A stretch of 61,736 bases of DNA from Komagataeibacter melaceti (GCF_003403295.1 NZ_QUWV01000049.1:1-61736); one strand, 5' to 3'; positions 8,703 through 18,380 are shown, numbered from the stretch's first letter. Translations and numbers: made by a program. Notes: generated from the sequence alone by a model not told the origin.

Positions 8703-10094
8703 CTATTCCGGCAGGACGATCCTGACCCGCGCGCCCCCCAGCGGCCCCGTCTCGAGCGAGATATGGCCGCCATGGGCATGAATGATGTCACGCGCGATGG
8801 CGAGGCCGAGGCCGGTGCCCCCCTCCTTCCCGCTCTCGAACGGGCGGAACACGCTTTCGCGCCGCGATTCTTCCACCCCGCAGCCGTTATCATCAACGTA
8901 CAGGATCACCTGCCCGCGCGCGCGTTCGGCTGAAAGCTCGATGCGGCTGGCGTGGTTGCGCGCATTTTCCACCACGTTGTTCAGCACGCGGCGCAGGGCG
9001 TTGCTGCGGCCGGTAATGGTCAGGTCAGGCGGCATGACCATGCCGATGGTCATGTCCGTGCCCATGCGGCGCTGGGTCGTCCCGATCTCCTCGAACATTT
9101 CCTCGACACGGATCACCACAGGCACCTCGGCCCCCTCGCCGCGGGCGAAGGACAGGTAGCCCTCGATCATGCGCTCCATTTCCGCAATATCCCCGATCAT
9201 GTCGGTAATATCGGGCTGAAGGTCGGCCGCCTGGACCAGTCCCTTACGCGGGAACATGGCCAGCGAGAGGCGCAGGCGGGTCAGCGGGGTGCGCAGATCG
9301 TGCGAGACCCCGGCGAGGACCGTGGTGCGCTGCTCCACAAACCGGTTGATCCGGTCACGCATACGGTTGAAGGCGACGGCGGCCTTGCGTATTTCCTGCG
9401 CCCCTTCGGGCACGATGGGCACCGTGTCACGCCCGAGGCCGAACAGTTCCGCCGCCCGCGCCAGCCGCCGTATGGCGCGCACCTGATTGCGCATGAACAG
9501 CGCCGCGATCAGGAACAGCACCAGCGCGCTGCCCGACGCCCAGGCCACGAACAGCCACACCGGCGCCACGTCCAGCCGCTTGCGCAGGGCCACAACCTGC
9601 AGGATGCCACCGGGCACCTGCACCAGAATCACCATGTGCCGGTGGGGGCGCTTCCAGTCCACAAAACTGGGCCAGGGCACGTTATCGCGCAGGTCCCGCA
9701 CCAGATAATCGTCAATGGGGCCGAGCACGTGGTTCGTGCCGCTCCTCTGCAGGCTGGCGCCTTCATGCCATGTCATGACCATGTCGGCGCGCCTGCCCAT
9801 GTCATCGAGTATCCACTGCCGGTCCGCAGGTGACGGGTAGCGTTCGAGCATGTCCAGCGTCATGGAAATGGTGGTGACCATATTGCCCGACAGACGGCGG
9901 GAGACGATCTGGAGGTAATTGCCGTAAAACAGCTCCAGCGAGATGGCCTGCGTCACCAGCAGGGGGATGAACCCGATCAGCAGCATCCGTCCCAGCAGCG
10001 AACGCGGCAGGATGCGCCGGATCAGGCGTTCGCGTGCCCTGCGCCACCCCTGCCGGGCGAGTGGCCTGCTCTCATCACCATGCGCGGAGTCCAT
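8703..10094 (-). CDS. EnvZ-like sensor histidine kinase
   Basis: 463-residue inner-membrane sensor kinase. A first membrane helix lies near residues 35-57, a periplasmic domain of about 120 residues follows, and a second helix is near 175-200. A HAMP linker, the H box GVSHDLRTPLTRLRL, an N box (NVVENARNHA), and G boxes ([17 protein letters not shown]) follow, so all catalytic elements are present. It has a good GGAAGGA ribosome site. Its likely partner is the OmpR-type regulator at 12329, which lacks an adjacent kinase; the pairing is inference. The start lies only about 20 bases below the rpsU terminator, leaving little room for its own promoter. Confidence 0.9.
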   Translation of the reverse strand: MDSAHGDESRPLARQGWRRARERLIRRILPRSLLGRMLLIGFIPLLVTQAISLELFYGNYLQIVSRRLSGNMVTTISMTLDMLERYPSPADRQWILDDMGRRADMVMTWHEGASLQRSGTNHVLGPIDDYLVRDLRDNVPWPSFVDWKRPHRHMVILVQVPGGILQVVALRKRLDVAPVWLFVAWASGSALVLFLIAALFMRNQVRAIRRLARAAELFGLGRDTVPIVPEGAQEIRKAAVAFNRMRDRINRFVEQRTTVLAGVSHDLRTPLTRLRLSLAMFPRKGLVQAADLQPDITDMIGDIAEMERMIEGYLSFARGEGAEVPVVIRVEEMFEEIGTTQRRMGTDMTIGMVMPPDLTITGRSNALRRVLNNVVENARNHASRIELSAERARGQVILYVDDNGCGVEESRRESVFRPFESGKEGGTGLGLAIARDIIHAHGGHISLETGPLGGARVRIVLPE

Positions 10095-10113
10095 GTTTTA
10101 TCCTTCCGGACGC

Positions 10114-10148
10114 AAAAAAACCGGCTCCCTTGCAGAAGCCGGTTTTTT
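10114..10148 (-). terminator. intrinsic terminator after rpsU
   Basis: A symmetrical hairpin, AAACCGGCT / AGCCGG with flanking A and T runs on both sides (stem arms about 10117-10126 and 10137-10146), between rpsU and the downstream histidine kinase gene, both on minus. The pattern could act in either direction. Confidence 0.88.
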
Positions 10149-10181
10149 CTGGGTCAGACCCGTATTCCGATAACGCGTGGC

Positions 10182-10385
10182 TTAGAAGCCCTCGCGCTCC
10201 AGACGCTTGCGCTCCATCTTGCGGGCGCGGCGTACGGCTTCAGCGGCCTCACGCGCCTTGCGCTCGGACGGCTTTTCGTAATGACGGCGCAGCTTCATTT
10301 CGCGGAAGATGCCTTCACGCTGCATTTTTTTCTTGAGGGCCTTGAGGGCCTGATCAACATTGTTGTCACGAACGAGAACCTGCAC
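10182..10385 (-). CDS. rpsU: 30S ribosomal protein S21
   Basis: 67-residue bS21 starting at a GTG codon: (M)[19 protein letters not shown], followed by the conserved basic [21 protein letters not shown] and an Arg-rich tail. An AGGAG lies 11 bases upstream. A longer in-frame reading to 10451 adds residues not found in the family and is not adopted. The gene is divergent from def and the COQ9 gene, matching the known rpsU-divergent arrangement. Confidence 0.96.
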   Translation of the reverse strand: MQVLVRDNNVDQALKALKKKMQREGIFREMKLRRHYEKPSERKAREAAEAVRRARKMERKRLEREGF

Positions 10386-10622
10386 TGGGTCATCAACTCC
10401 TGGTCGGCCATCCGGTATGGGCGGCGCATGAAACTGAAACTTGGGGAACATCCGCCCGAGGCCATTCCCTTCGTGCGATTCCCAAACGGGCCGCAGCTAT
10501 ATCACACCTTTCCCCGGCAACACAAATCATTCCCGCATGCCTGCGCAAACGAATTTCACATGCCCCTGCCCGCCCCCGCGGGTACGGGGGCTACCGCGTA
10601 ACAGATGGAGGCCATTTCCCGC

Positions 10623-11153
10623 ATGACGCTGCTCAAGATCGCCCGGATGGGCCATCCGGTCCTGCTCCAGCCCGCGCAGGCGGTGCCCGACCCGCTGGCG
10701 CCGTCCATCCGCACCCTGGTGGCCGACATGATCGAAACCATGCTGGACGCGGGCGGCGTGGGGCTGGCCGCCCCGCAGGTACACCAGAGCCTGCGGCTGT
10801 TCGTGTACCATATCCCCACCAGTCGCAGCAGTGGCCCGAAGTCTCCCCCCTGCCCGCCATCCGTCCTGATCAACCCGAGCCTGGAGCCCGTTGATGACCA
10901 GATGGTGGACCGGATGGAGGGCTGCCTGTCCATTCCGGGGCTGCGTGGCTGGGTGCCGCGCTACGAACGCATTGCCTATAGCGGCGTGAATGAACAGGGT
11001 GATGAAATCCGTGGCATTGCATCTGGCTTTCTGGCCAATGTATTCCAGCATGAATATGACCACCTGAACGGTATCCTGTACCCCATGCGGATGACGGATC
11101 TGGGCCGGATGGGATTTGACACCGAAATGGCGCGTTACGGAGAACCCGCATGA
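10623..11153 (+). CDS. def: peptide deformylase
   Basis: Removes the N-formyl group from nascent proteins; cytosolic metalloenzyme. All three motifs are present: GVGLAAPQ, EGCLSIPG (metal Cys) and QHEYDHLNG (two metal His and the catalytic Glu). The third motif has Tyr in place of the usual Leu/Met/Phe, a conservative variation. A start at 10623 places GGAGG 11 bases upstream; an ATG six codons earlier (10605) contains that site and is less likely. Not next to fmt here. Its last codon overlaps the start of the COQ9 gene (ATGA). Confidence 0.95.
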   Translation: MTLLKIARMGHPVLLQPAQAVPDPLAPSIRTLVADMIETMLDAGGVGLAAPQVHQSLRLFVYHIPTSRSSGPKSPPCPPSVLINPSLEPVDDQMVDRMEGCLSIPGLRGWVPRYERIAYSGVNEQGDEIRGIASGFLANVFQHEYDHLNGILYPMRMTDLGRMGFDTEMARYGEPA

Positions 11154-11773
11154 ATCTTTCAGTTCTGGTCGCGGCGGCGACGTCCGCGCTCCATCCCCCG
11201 GCCCCGGCCCATTCACCGCAACGTGATGCGCTGCTGCGCCGGTTCCTGGCCGACCCGCGCGCAGGCAGCCAGCCATGGACGCCCACCCTGCTGAAACAGT
11301 GCGTGAGCGCCGAGGCCGACCTCCTTTTCCCCGATGGCGTGGCGCAGGTGGCGGAAGCCTGCTTCGACCTCATGGACCGTGAGATGCTGGCGGCGACGGA
11401 CCAGTTCCGCAGCCGCAGGATCAGCCGCCGCGTGCGCGCCGCCATCATGTTCCGGCTGGAGGCCGCCACCCCGCACCGGGCCGCCATCCGGCAGGCGCTT
11501 GCAGTGCTGCTGGTGCCCACCCACGCCCGAATCCTTGCCCGCACGCTGGGGCGGAGCGTGAACGCCATATGGGAGGCGGCGGGCGATACCTCCACCGGCT
11601 TCACCTTCGTGACCAAGCGCGTCACGCTGGCCGGGGTCTATATCTCCACCCTCCTGTTCTGGCTGACACGCGGCGGCAATCCGGCATCGGTCGAGCAGTT
11701 CCTTGACCGCCGCCTGGCCGAAGTCGGGCGCATTACGCGCCTGCGCAACCGCCTGACCGGCCGCATTGCCTGA
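11150..11773 (+). CDS. COQ9 family protein (rpsU-divergently transcribed type)
   Basis: 207-residue protein of the COQ9 family, in eukaryotes a lipid-binding TetR-like protein needed for ubiquinone (Coq7) hydroxylation; bacterial members were described as rpsU-divergently transcribed proteins, which is the arrangement here. Recognisable core: AVLLVPTHARILARTLGRSVNAIWEAAGDTSTGFTFVTKR, followed by the hydrophobic ITLAG-type helix (AGVYISTLLFWL). Role in ubiquinone synthesis is inferred from the family. It is coupled to def by a 4-base overlap and to the MarR gene downstream. Confidence 0.88.
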   Translation: MNLSVLVAAATSALHPPAPAHSPQRDALLRRFLADPRAGSQPWTPTLLKQCVSAEADLLFPDGVAQVAEACFDLMDREMLAATDQFRSRRISRRVRAAIMFRLEAATPHRAAIRQALAVLLVPTHARILARTLGRSVNAIWEAAGDTSTGFTFVTKRVTLAGVYISTLLFWLTRGGNPASVEQFLDRRLAEVGRITRLRNRLTGRIA

Positions 11774-12332
11774 AAACAGCACGAAGGTGACTGTCCCCGT
11801 CCGTCCCTCCCCCACCCGCCACCAGCCCGCAGGGGCCGGGGTGGAACTGCTGTTTCTGCGCGATGAAGACATGCGGCAGGCGCAGGAACTGCTCATGCTG
11901 GCCTGCCGGTCCTTCACCGGGATGATTGACGCAGCCCTGCAGGAATACGGGCTGGGGCATGCGCATCACCGCATGATGCAGGTGGTGGCGCTGCAGCCCG
12001 GCATCGCCGTGGGTGCGCTGCTCGAGACGCTGGGCATTACCAAGCAGAGCATGAGCCGCGTGCTGGGTGAACTGCAGGCAAAGGACATCATACGGCAGGA
12101 AACCGCCCCCGAAGACCGGCGGCGGCGGCGGCTTTACCTGAGCCCGCGCGGGGCGGAGATTGAAAACCGGCTGTTTTCCCTGCAACGTGAGGTCCTGCTC
12201 CGGGTGTACCGCAAGGCGGGCGGCAAGGCCGTGGACGGGTTCCGCCGGGTCATGCGGGGCCTGATAGACGAATCGGACGCCACCGGCCTATCCACCGGAG
12301 CCCTTCACCCTCCACAGCGGAGTTCGACATGA
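11766..12332 (+). CDS. MarR family transcriptional regulator (PetP-like)
   Basis: About 188 residues with a MarR winged helix: a dimerisation helix around MRQAQELLMLACRSF, then VGALLETLGITKQSMSRVLGEL (recognition region) and the wing EDRRRRRLYLSPRG. The start is uncertain: the open frame begins at a TTG at 11766 overlapping the COQ9 gene, and GTG codons a few residues on are alternatives; the folded domain begins after residue 25. It overlaps the response-regulator gene by 4 bases. A MarR protein coupled to an OmpR-type regulator resembles petP-petR of Rhodobacter; that equivalence is inference. Confidence 0.85.
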   Translation: MPENSTKVTVPVRPSPTRHQPAGAGVELLFLRDEDMRQAQELLMLACRSFTGMIDAALQEYGLGHAHHRMMQVVALQPGIAVGALLETLGITKQSMSRVLGELQAKDIIRQETAPEDRRRRRLYLSPRGAEIENRLFSLQREVLLRVYRKAGGKAVDGFRRVMRGLIDESDATGLSTGALHPPQRSST

Positions 12333-13066
12333 TCCAGACAGCCTGCGAGACATCCCTGCCCCATGACAGCATGATCGTGGACGCCCATGTGGTGGTGGTG
12401 GATGACGACCCCAGGCTGCGCCGCCTGCTGCAACGCTACCTGAGCGAACAGGGCTTTCGTGTCAGCGCCGCCTCATCCGCGCAGGAGGCACGGCAGGTGC
12501 TGGGCTTCATGCAGCCCGATGCGCTGGTGCTGGACATTACCATGCCGGGGGAAAACGGGCTGGAACTGACACGGGAATTACGGCGCGAAAAGCTGGATTT
12601 CCCCATCCTGCTGCTGACCGCGCGGGGCGAGCCGGAAGACCGGATCATCGGGCTGGAAGCCGGGGCGGATGATTATCTGGCCAAGCCGTTCGAGCCGCGT
12701 GAACTGCTGCTGCGGCTCAAGGCCCATCTGCGCCACTTCGTGCCGCCCGCGCCCAGCAACAACCTGCGTATCGTGCGGCTGGGGGATCTGGAATTCGACC
12801 CGGTGCGGGGGCTGCTGTCCAATGCGGAGGGCGTGGTCCACCTGACGGGTGGCGAATCGGCGCTGCTTTCGGTTCTGGCGCGCCATCCCAACGAGATCCT
12901 CTCACGCACCGACATCGCCGCCACGCTGGACATGGAAGAAATCGGGGAACGCGCCGTGGATGTGCAGGTCACCCGCCTGCGCCGCCGGATCGAGCCGGAC
13001 CCGCGCGAACCGCGTTTCCTGCAGACCGTGCGCGGCAAGGGCTATGTCCTGAAACCCGGCCTGTAA
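12329..13066 (+). CDS. OmpR family response regulator (PetR-like)
   Basis: 245-residue two-component regulator. The receiver domain (about residues 15-130) has the acidic pair VVDDDPRL, phosphoacceptor Asp in LVLDITMPGENG, Thr in LLLTARGE and Lys in LAKPFEPRE. The C-terminal winged helix has the OmpR pattern (LTGGESALLSVLARHPNEILSR, DVQVTRLRRRIEPDPREP, VRGKGYVL). Translationally coupled to the MarR gene. No kinase gene adjoins it on this strand; the EnvZ-like kinase at 8703-10094 is the nearest candidate. An intrinsic terminator lies downstream. Confidence 0.93.
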   Translation: MIQTACETSLPHDSMIVDAHVVVVDDDPRLRRLLQRYLSEQGFRVSAASSAQEARQVLGFMQPDALVLDITMPGENGLELTRELRREKLDFPILLLTARGEPEDRIIGLEAGADDYLAKPFEPRELLLRLKAHLRHFVPPAPSNNLRIVRLGDLEFDPVRGLLSNAEGVVHLTGGESALLSVLARHPNEILSRTDIAATLDMEEIGERAVDVQVTRLRRRIEPDPREPRFLQTVRGKGYVLKPGL

Positions 13067-13110
13067 GCGCGCATCAAGGCCCATCCGCTAAACACCGCGC
13101 GAATCAACGA

Positions 13111-13143
13111 AAAGTTTTTGGTGAAGCTTTTTTCAAAAAGCTT
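13111..13143 (+). repeat. palindromic intergenic element, copy A
   Basis: AAAGTTTTTGGTG followed by the palindrome AAGCTTTTT-TC-AAAAAGCTT (13124-13143), 45 bases after the response-regulator stop and in its sense direction. The same arrangement with a different but still self-complementary stem occurs at 45594-45630 on the minus strand. Probably a dispersed repeat of this lineage. Confidence 0.7.
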
Positions 13144-13197
13144 GAGATAACGCCTGCCCTTTATCAACAGGTTCGCAGGCCACCACCCGGAATCAGA

Positions 13198-13233
13198 ACG
13201 GGCTGACATGGAAACCATGCCAGCCCGTTTTTT
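13198..13233 (+). terminator. intrinsic terminator of the def-COQ9-marR-ompR group
   Basis: ACGGGCTG-A-CATGG, loop AAA, CCATG-C-CAGCCCGT (13198-13228) followed by six T. A long GC-rich stem with one internal mismatch. On the minus strand the T run is missing, so it chiefly serves the plus-strand operon even though leuB ends 24 bases beyond it. Confidence 0.9.
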
Positions 13234-13256
13234 CATCAGCTTTATCCGTGCCCGGT

Positions 13257-14375
13257 TCAGGCAGCGGCGTTCAGCCGCTCAAGCTCGGCCAGCACGGCGC
13301 TGCCCATGCCATCGGTGTTCACTTCCGTCCTGCCCGCACTCATGATGTCAGGCGTGCGCAGGCCCTTGTCCAGCACGTTGGAGACAGCGGTCTCGATCAG
13401 CGCCGCCTCGTCCTGCATGTCGAAGGAATAACGGAGCAGCATGGCAAAGGAGAGAATCTGCGCCAGCGGATTGGCCTTGCCCTGCCCCGCGATGTCGGGC
13501 GCGCTGCCATGGATCGGCTCGTACAGCGCAGGCAGGCGACCGTCCTCGCCCCGTGCGCCCAGCGTGGCGGAGGGCAGCATGCCAAGGCTGCCGGTCAGCA
13601 TCGACGCCAGATCGGACAGCAGGTCGCCAAACAGGTTGCCCGTCACGATCACATCGAACTGGCGCGGGTTACGCACCATCTGCATCGCGCAGTTGTCAGC
13701 CAGCATGTGGGTCAGTTCCACATCCGCGTATTCACGGGCATGGAGGGCGGTCACGACCTCTTTCCACAGCAGGCCGCTTTCCATCACGTTGCATTTTTCA
13801 ACCGAACACACCCGGTTGTCGCGCTTGCGGGCCAGATCAAAGGCAACACGGGCCACACGCTCGATCTCCGCCGTGGTATAGACCTCGGTATTGATGCCGC
13901 GGCGCGAGCCATCAGGCAGGGTCTCGATGCCACGCGGCGTGCCGAAATAGATGCCGCCCACCGTTTCACGCACGATCATGATGTCCAGCCCACGCACCAC
14001 CTCGGGCTTGAGCGTGCTGGCATCCGCCAGCGAGTCGAACACCTTGGCCGGGCGCAGGTTGGCGAACAGGCCCAGTTCCTGACGCAGCTTGAGAATGGCG
14101 ATTTCGGGGCGGCGGTCGAACCCGGCAGATGCCCATTTCGGATCACCGACCGAGCCGAACAGCACCGCATCCGCCGCCCGCGCGGCATCAATCACTTCCT
14201 GCGTGATGGGCTGGCCATGCACCGCCAGCGATGCGCCCCCCACCAGGTCCTCGCTCACATCAAAGCGGATGCCGCGCGCCTGCGCCATCCAGTCCATGAT
14301 GCGGCGGACCTCGTGCATGATTTCAGGCCCGATGCCATCACCAGGCAGGACCAGGAGCTTCTTGGGTGCGGACAT
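13257..14375 (-). CDS. leuB: 3-isopropylmalate dehydrogenase
   Basis: NAD-dependent oxidative decarboxylation of 3-isopropylmalate in leucine synthesis. About 372 residues, normal for the family. Starts [19 protein letters not shown]; further marks are the substrate-binding [13 protein letters not shown]-type segment, [20 protein letters not shown] (catalytic Lys) and the metal-binding [21 protein letters not shown] prefer ATG at 14375; an ATG four codons upstream is possible. Third gene in the leuC-leuD-leuB run. Confidence 0.97.
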   Translation of the reverse strand: MSAPKKLLVLPGDGIGPEIMHEVRRIMDWMAQARGIRFDVSEDLVGGASLAVHGQPITQEVIDAARAADAVLFGSVGDPKWASAGFDRRPEIAILKLRQELGLFANLRPAKVFDSLADASTLKPEVVRGLDIMIVRETVGGIYFGTPRGIETLPDGSRRGINTEVYTTAEIERVARVAFDLARKRDNRVCSVEKCNVMESGLLWKEVVTALHAREYADVELTHMLADNCAMQMVRNPRQFDVIVTGNLFGDLLSDLASMLTGSLGMLPSATLGARGEDGRLPALYEPIHGSAPDIAGQGKANPLAQILSFAMLLRYSFDMQDEAALIETAVSNVLDKGLRTPDIMSAGRTEVNTDGMGSAVLAELERLNAAA

Positions 14376-14450
14376 GACGTTTCCCATCCGGATAATCTGT
14401 GTGTTGACTGAAACTGTTCCGTAATGCGGGCGGCACCGGCCGCCCGGTTC

Positions 14451-15074
14451 CTAATCCAGAACGATACGGGGAATCCACGGCTGCGCCTGCGCGCGTTCCG
14501 TCTCAAAGGTCTCGATCGCCTTTTCATGCTGCAGGGTCTGGCCAATGTCATCCAGCCCCTCCAGCAACAGTTTCTTGCGCAGGGGATCGACTTCAAAGGG
14601 GACTTCGCTGCCATCGGGGCGGATGACCACCTGCCGGGGCAGGTCGATCGTAAGCCGTGCGTTTCCGCCCATGCGGGCGTCCGCCATCAGCTGTTCGCAC
14701 ACCGGGCGCGGCAGCACGATGGGCAGGATGCCGTTCTTGAAGCAGTTATTATGGAAAATATCGGCAAAGGAAGGCGCGATCACGCAGCGGATGCCAAAAT
14801 CCAGCAGCGCCCACGGCGCATGCTCGCGCGATGAACCGCAGCCCAGGTTATCGAACGTGATCAGGATCTGCGCCTTGCGATACGGCTCCTGATTCAGCAC
14901 GAAATCCGGGTTTTCCGAGCCATCGGCACGGTAACGCATGCTGTCAAAGGCGTTGACCCCAAGGCCGGAACGCTTGGTGGTTTTCAGGAACCGCGCCGGA
15001 ATGATCTTGTCGGTATCTATATTCTCTTCCGGCAGGGCGGCCGCGATGCCGGTAAGAACGGTGAATTTATCCAT
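14451..15074 (-). CDS. leuD: 3-isopropylmalate dehydratase small subunit
   Basis: 207-residue swivelling subunit of isopropylmalate isomerase, working with LeuC. Diagnostic segments: [15 protein letters not shown] near residue 20, [16 protein letters not shown], and [17 protein letters not shown]. It starts one base after the leuC stop codon, so the two subunits are made together. Confidence 0.97.
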   Translation of the reverse strand: MDKFTVLTGIAAALPEENIDTDKIIPARFLKTTKRSGLGVNAFDSMRYRADGSENPDFVLNQEPYRKAQILITFDNLGCGSSREHAPWALLDFGIRCVIAPSFADIFHNNCFKNGILPIVLPRPVCEQLMADARMGGNARLTIDLPRQVVIRPDGSEVPFEVDPLRKKLLLEGLDDIGQTLQHEKAIETFETERAQAQPWIPRIVLD

Positions 15075-15075
15075 A

Positions 15076-16479
15076 TCAGATCAGCTCCCGCACGTCGGTC
15101 AGGCATCCGGTCACGGCCGCGGCCGCAGCCATGGCGGGGGACAGCAGGTGCGTGCGCCCGCCGGGGCCCTGCCTGCCCTCGAAATTACGATTGGATGTGG
15201 AGGCACAGCGCTGCCCCGGTGTCAGGCGGTCGGGGTTCATGCCAAGGCACATGGAACATCCCGCCTCGCGCCATTCAAAACCGGCCTCAAGGAATACCTT
15301 GTCCAGCCCTTCCTCTTCCGCCTGCGCCTTCACGATGCCCGATCCGGGCACGATCATCGCGCGCACGCCAGGCGCGACCTTGCGCCCGGCGGCAATGCTG
15401 GCGGCGGCGCGCAGGTCCTCGATCCGGCTGTTGGTGCATGAGCCGATGAACACGACATCAACCGGCGTGCCCGCAATCTTCTGTCCCGCTTCCAGTCCCA
15501 TGTAATCCAGCATGCGCTGCATCTGCTTGCGGCGGGCGGGGTCGGTCTCCTTCGCCGGGTCAGGTACGTTGCCGGTTACGGGAATGACGGTTTCGGGGCT
15601 GGTGCCCCATGTCAGGACGGGGGTGATGTCCTCGGCGCGCAGTTCGACCACGCGGTCGTAATGGGCGCCCTCGTCCGAAGCCAGCGTCTTCCAGTAGGCA
15701 ACGGCTTCATCAAACGCCTCGCCCTTGGGCGCGAAGGGGCGGCCACGCACATATTCGAACGTGGTCTCGTCCGGCGCGACCAGACCGGCGCGTGCCCCGG
15801 CCTCGATCGACATGTTGCACAGCGTCATGCGGCCCGCCATGTCGAGGTCACGGATGGCGGAACCTGCGAACTCGATCACATGCCCCGTGCCACCCGCCGT
15901 GCCGATATGGCCGATGATGGCCAGCATGATGTCCTTGGCGGTCACGCCGGGGCCAACCTGCCCCTCGACCACCACCTTCATGTTCTTTGCCGGCTTCTGC
16001 AGGATGGTCTGGGTCGCCATCACATGCTCGACCTCGGACGTGCCGATGCCGAATGCCAGCGCGCCCATCGCGCCATGGGTGGAGGTATGGCTGTCACCAC
16101 ACACGATGGTCATGCCCGGCAGGGAAATGCCCTGCTCCGGCCCGACCACATGCACGATCCCCTGCCGCGCGGACAACAGCGGGAAATACGGCACGCCGAA
16201 TTCCTTCACGTTGCGTTCCAGCGTCTCGATCTGGTTGCGGCTTTCGGCCTCCGCAATCGGCTGGGTGCGGTCGGATGTGGGCACGTTGTGGTCCACCACC
16301 GCGATTGTCGCATCCGGGTGGCGCAGGCGGCGGCCGCTCAGGCGCAGCCCCTCGAACGCCTGCGGGCTTGTGACCTCATGCACAAGGTGGCGGTCAATAT
16401 AGAGAATGGCCGTCTTGTCCGGGAGTGTTTCGACCACATGGCTGTCCCATATCTTGTCGAACAATGTACGCGGGGCCAT
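15076..16479 (-). CDS. leuC: 3-isopropylmalate dehydratase large subunit
   Basis: Aconitase-family 4Fe-4S subunit of isopropylmalate isomerase, 467 residues. The cluster cysteines are seen in [14 protein letters not shown] and in [36 protein letters not shown] is the family hallmark. I start at [11 protein letters not shown] (16479), preceded by GGAGAGGAAAA; a frame extending to 16533 adds 18 residues without support. It lies below the rplS terminator, so the leu genes probably have their own promoter between about 16480 and 16560. Confidence 0.97.
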   Translation of the reverse strand: MAPRTLFDKIWDSHVVETLPDKTAILYIDRHLVHEVTSPQAFEGLRLSGRRLRHPDATIAVVDHNVPTSDRTQPIAEAESRNQIETLERNVKEFGVPYFPLLSARQGIVHVVGPEQGISLPGMTIVCGDSHTSTHGAMGALAFGIGTSEVEHVMATQTILQKPAKNMKVVVEGQVGPGVTAKDIMLAIIGHIGTAGGTGHVIEFAGSAIRDLDMAGRMTLCNMSIEAGARAGLVAPDETTFEYVRGRPFAPKGEAFDEAVAYWKTLASDEGAHYDRVVELRAEDITPVLTWGTSPETVIPVTGNVPDPAKETDPARRKQMQRMLDYMGLEAGQKIAGTPVDVVFIGSCTNSRIEDLRAAASIAAGRKVAPGVRAMIVPGSGIVKAQAEEEGLDKVFLEAGFEWREAGCSMCLGMNPDRLTPGQRCASTSNRNFEGRQGPGGRTHLLSPAMAAAAAVTGCLTDVRELI

Positions 16480-16559
16480 TCTATTTTCCTCTCCCGGACG
16501 GAAACAGGCCGCCATCACGCGCGGGACGGGCACGTAACGGGCAGCCAGAAATTCTCAGG

Positions 16560-16607
16560 TAAAAAGCGGTTCGCCCGTTTCCACCATGACAGTGGGAAAC
16601 GGGCGAA
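16560..16607 (-). terminator. intrinsic terminator after rplS
   Basis: TTCGCCCGTTTCC pairs with GGAAACGGGCGAA (about 16572-16584 and 16592-16604) around a short loop, and the minus strand continues into CGCTTTTTACC. It separates the ribosomal/tRNA-modification group from leuCDB. Confidence 0.88.
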
Positions 16608-16618
16608 GGGTCGGCGTA

Positions 16619-17014
16619 TTACTCGGCTGCGGCGGTGGCTGCGGGTGCCGCAACCTCACGCTTGCGCTCGGCGATACGGGCGGACTTGCCGCGACGGCCA
16701 CGCAGGTAGTACAGCTTCGCGCGACGGACCACACCACGGCGCACGACCTTGATTTCGGCGATGGTGGGGGAATACAGCGGGAACACACGCTCCACGCCTT
16801 CACCGTTGGAAATCTTGCGCACGGTGAAGTTGCTGTTCAGGCCCTTGTTGGAGCGGGCAATCACGACGCCTTCGTAGTTCTGCACGCGCTTGCGGGTGCC
16901 TTCAACCACCTCGACGCCAACGCGCACGGTGTCGCCCGGCGCGAATTCCGGCACCGCGCGGATGGCTGTCAGGCGGGCAATTTCTTCCGCCTCGTACTTC
17001 TGGATGATGTTCAT
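16619..17014 (-). CDS. rplS: 50S ribosomal protein L19
   Basis: 131-residue bL19, identified by [31 protein letters not shown], the [22 protein letters not shown] core and [19 protein letters not shown] short Ala-rich tail ([10 protein letters not shown]) extends beyond the core, common in this order. Follows trmD by 31 bases. Confidence 0.98.
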   Translation of the reverse strand: MNIIQKYEAEEIARLTAIRAVPEFAPGDTVRVGVEVVEGTRKRVQNYEGVVIARSNKGLNSNFTVRKISNGEGVERVFPLYSPTIAEIKVVRRGVVRRAKLYYLRGRRGKSARIAERKREVAAPAATAAAE

Positions 17015-17045
17015 GATCCGGTCCTCGTTCGATAGGATTTCATGT

Positions 17046-17792
17046 TCAGTTCAGCCGGTCCGCATCGGCACACGGGCCTGCGGTCCGGGGAATGTCTTGA
17101 CCTGCGCCCGCCCGGTAGGCGGCCCACAGATCCGGCCGACGCGCCTGCGTCACCGTCTCGGATGCCGCGCGTCGCCATTGGGCGATCGCGGCATGATGAC
17201 CGGACAGCAGGACCTCGGGCACGTCGCGCCCGTCCCATTGTGCCGGCTTGGTATAAAGCGGATATTCAAGCAGACCATCGGCAAAGCTTTCCTCCTCCGC
17301 GCTCTCGCCAGACCCCATCACGCCCGGCAGCAGCCGCACGCAGGCATCCAGCAGCACGGTGGCCGCCACTTCCCCACCCGACAGGATGTAATCTCCGATC
17401 GAGACCTGTTCGGCACCCGTGGCTTCGAGCACGCGCTCATCCACCCCTTCGTAGCGCCCGCACAGCACCACCACACCGGGACCCGCCGCATACCGGCGCA
17501 CATCCGCCTGTGTCAGCCGCCGCCCGCGCGGGGTGGGATAAACCAGCGGTCGCCCCGCAAGGTCGGTATCGGCAACCGCCGCGGCCACGACATCAGGGCG
17601 CATGACCATGCCGGCCCCGCCGCCAAAGGGGGTGTCATCCACCACCCGGTGCCGCCCCAGCCCGTAGGCGCGCATGTCCCGCGCATCCAGTGACCAGATG
17701 CCACGTTCCAGCGCCCGCCCGGCCAGTGACTGCCCCAGCGTGCCGGGGAACATGTCCGGAAACAGCGTAAGCGCCGTCGCCCGCCATGTCAT
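17046..17792 (-). CDS. trmD: tRNA (guanine-37-N1)-methyltransferase
   Basis: Methylates G37 of tRNAs reading CNN codons, preventing frameshifts. 248 residues with the knotted SPOUT fold; signatures [34 protein letters not shown] and [12 protein letters not shown] plus [10 protein letters not shown]. The start at 17792 is fixed by a 4-base overlap with the rimM stop and an AGGGAGA site; the frame extends 12 codons further upstream inside rimM, without support. Confidence 0.97.
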   Translation of the reverse strand: MTWRATALTLFPDMFPGTLGQSLAGRALERGIWSLDARDMRAYGLGRHRVVDDTPFGGGAGMVMRPDVVAAAVADTDLAGRPLVYPTPRGRRLTQADVRRYAAGPGVVVLCGRYEGVDERVLEATGAEQVSIGDYILSGGEVAATVLLDACVRLLPGVMGSGESAEEESFADGLLEYPLYTKPAQWDGRDVPEVLLSGHHAAIAQWRRAASETVTQARRPDLWAAYRAGAGQDIPRTAGPCADADRLN

Positions 17793-18340
17793 GGCCCGTC
17801 TCCCTGCGCAGCAGTGCCGGGAAAGCACTCGACCGGAACCTCGATCTCATCGGGCGGGCAGACGGCAATGTACCCGCCACGCACATCCACCACAGGCACG
17901 CAGGCCCGGGTGAACGGCAGCAGGAGATTACCCCCCTCGCCGTCGATTTCGAGGCTGGTGCCCGCGCCATAGTCATGCACGGCGGCCACGCGGCCAATCA
18001 CCCGCGCCGTCTCATGCGCACGCACATCAAGCCCTACCAGATCGGCGAAGTAGAATTCGTCCTCATCCGGTTCGGGCAGGCTGGCGCGCGGCACGTACAG
18101 CTTGCGGTTGACCATCTGCTGCGCGGCTTCGCGGTTATCAATGGCATTGCCCTGCGCATCGCACAGCCGTGCGACGCCATTGCCCTGCCACGACAGCCGC
18201 CACGGACGCCCCAGGTCATCGACCAGCCCGGCATAGGTGGCCAGGTCTTCCGCCACGGCGGTATAGCTGTGCACATGCACAAGCCCCCGCACGCCATGCG
18301 GACGACCTACCACACCCATAAGGACATGATCGTGATTCAT
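17789..18340 (-). CDS. rimM: ribosome maturation factor RimM
   Basis: 183-residue 16S rRNA processing factor that binds S19 during 30S assembly. The N-terminal RimM domain shows [20 protein letters not shown], and the PRC-barrel-like half shows [14 protein letters not shown] and [22 protein letters not shown]. Lies between rpsP and trmD in the standard order, 40 bases after rpsP. Confidence 0.96.
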   Translation of the reverse strand: MNHDHVLMGVVGRPHGVRGLVHVHSYTAVAEDLATYAGLVDDLGRPWRLSWQGNGVARLCDAQGNAIDNREAAQQMVNRKLYVPRASLPEPDEDEFYFADLVGLDVRAHETARVIGRVAAVHDYGAGTSLEIDGEGGNLLLPFTRACVPVVDVRGGYIAVCPPDEIEVPVECFPGTAAQGDGP

Positions 18341-18380
18341 GGAAGGACGGCCCTGCCTTTCTGCCTGTCTATCGCGTTAC

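Noticed and set aside
13248-14411. 387-codon open frame antisense to leuB
   Set aside because: leuB on the minus strand has full family motifs; the opposite frame lacks any recognisable domain and is an effect of high GC third-position bias.
15661-16752. 363-codon open frame antisense to leuC and rplS
   Set aside because: Spans the rplS-leuC boundary and its terminator; not protein-like.
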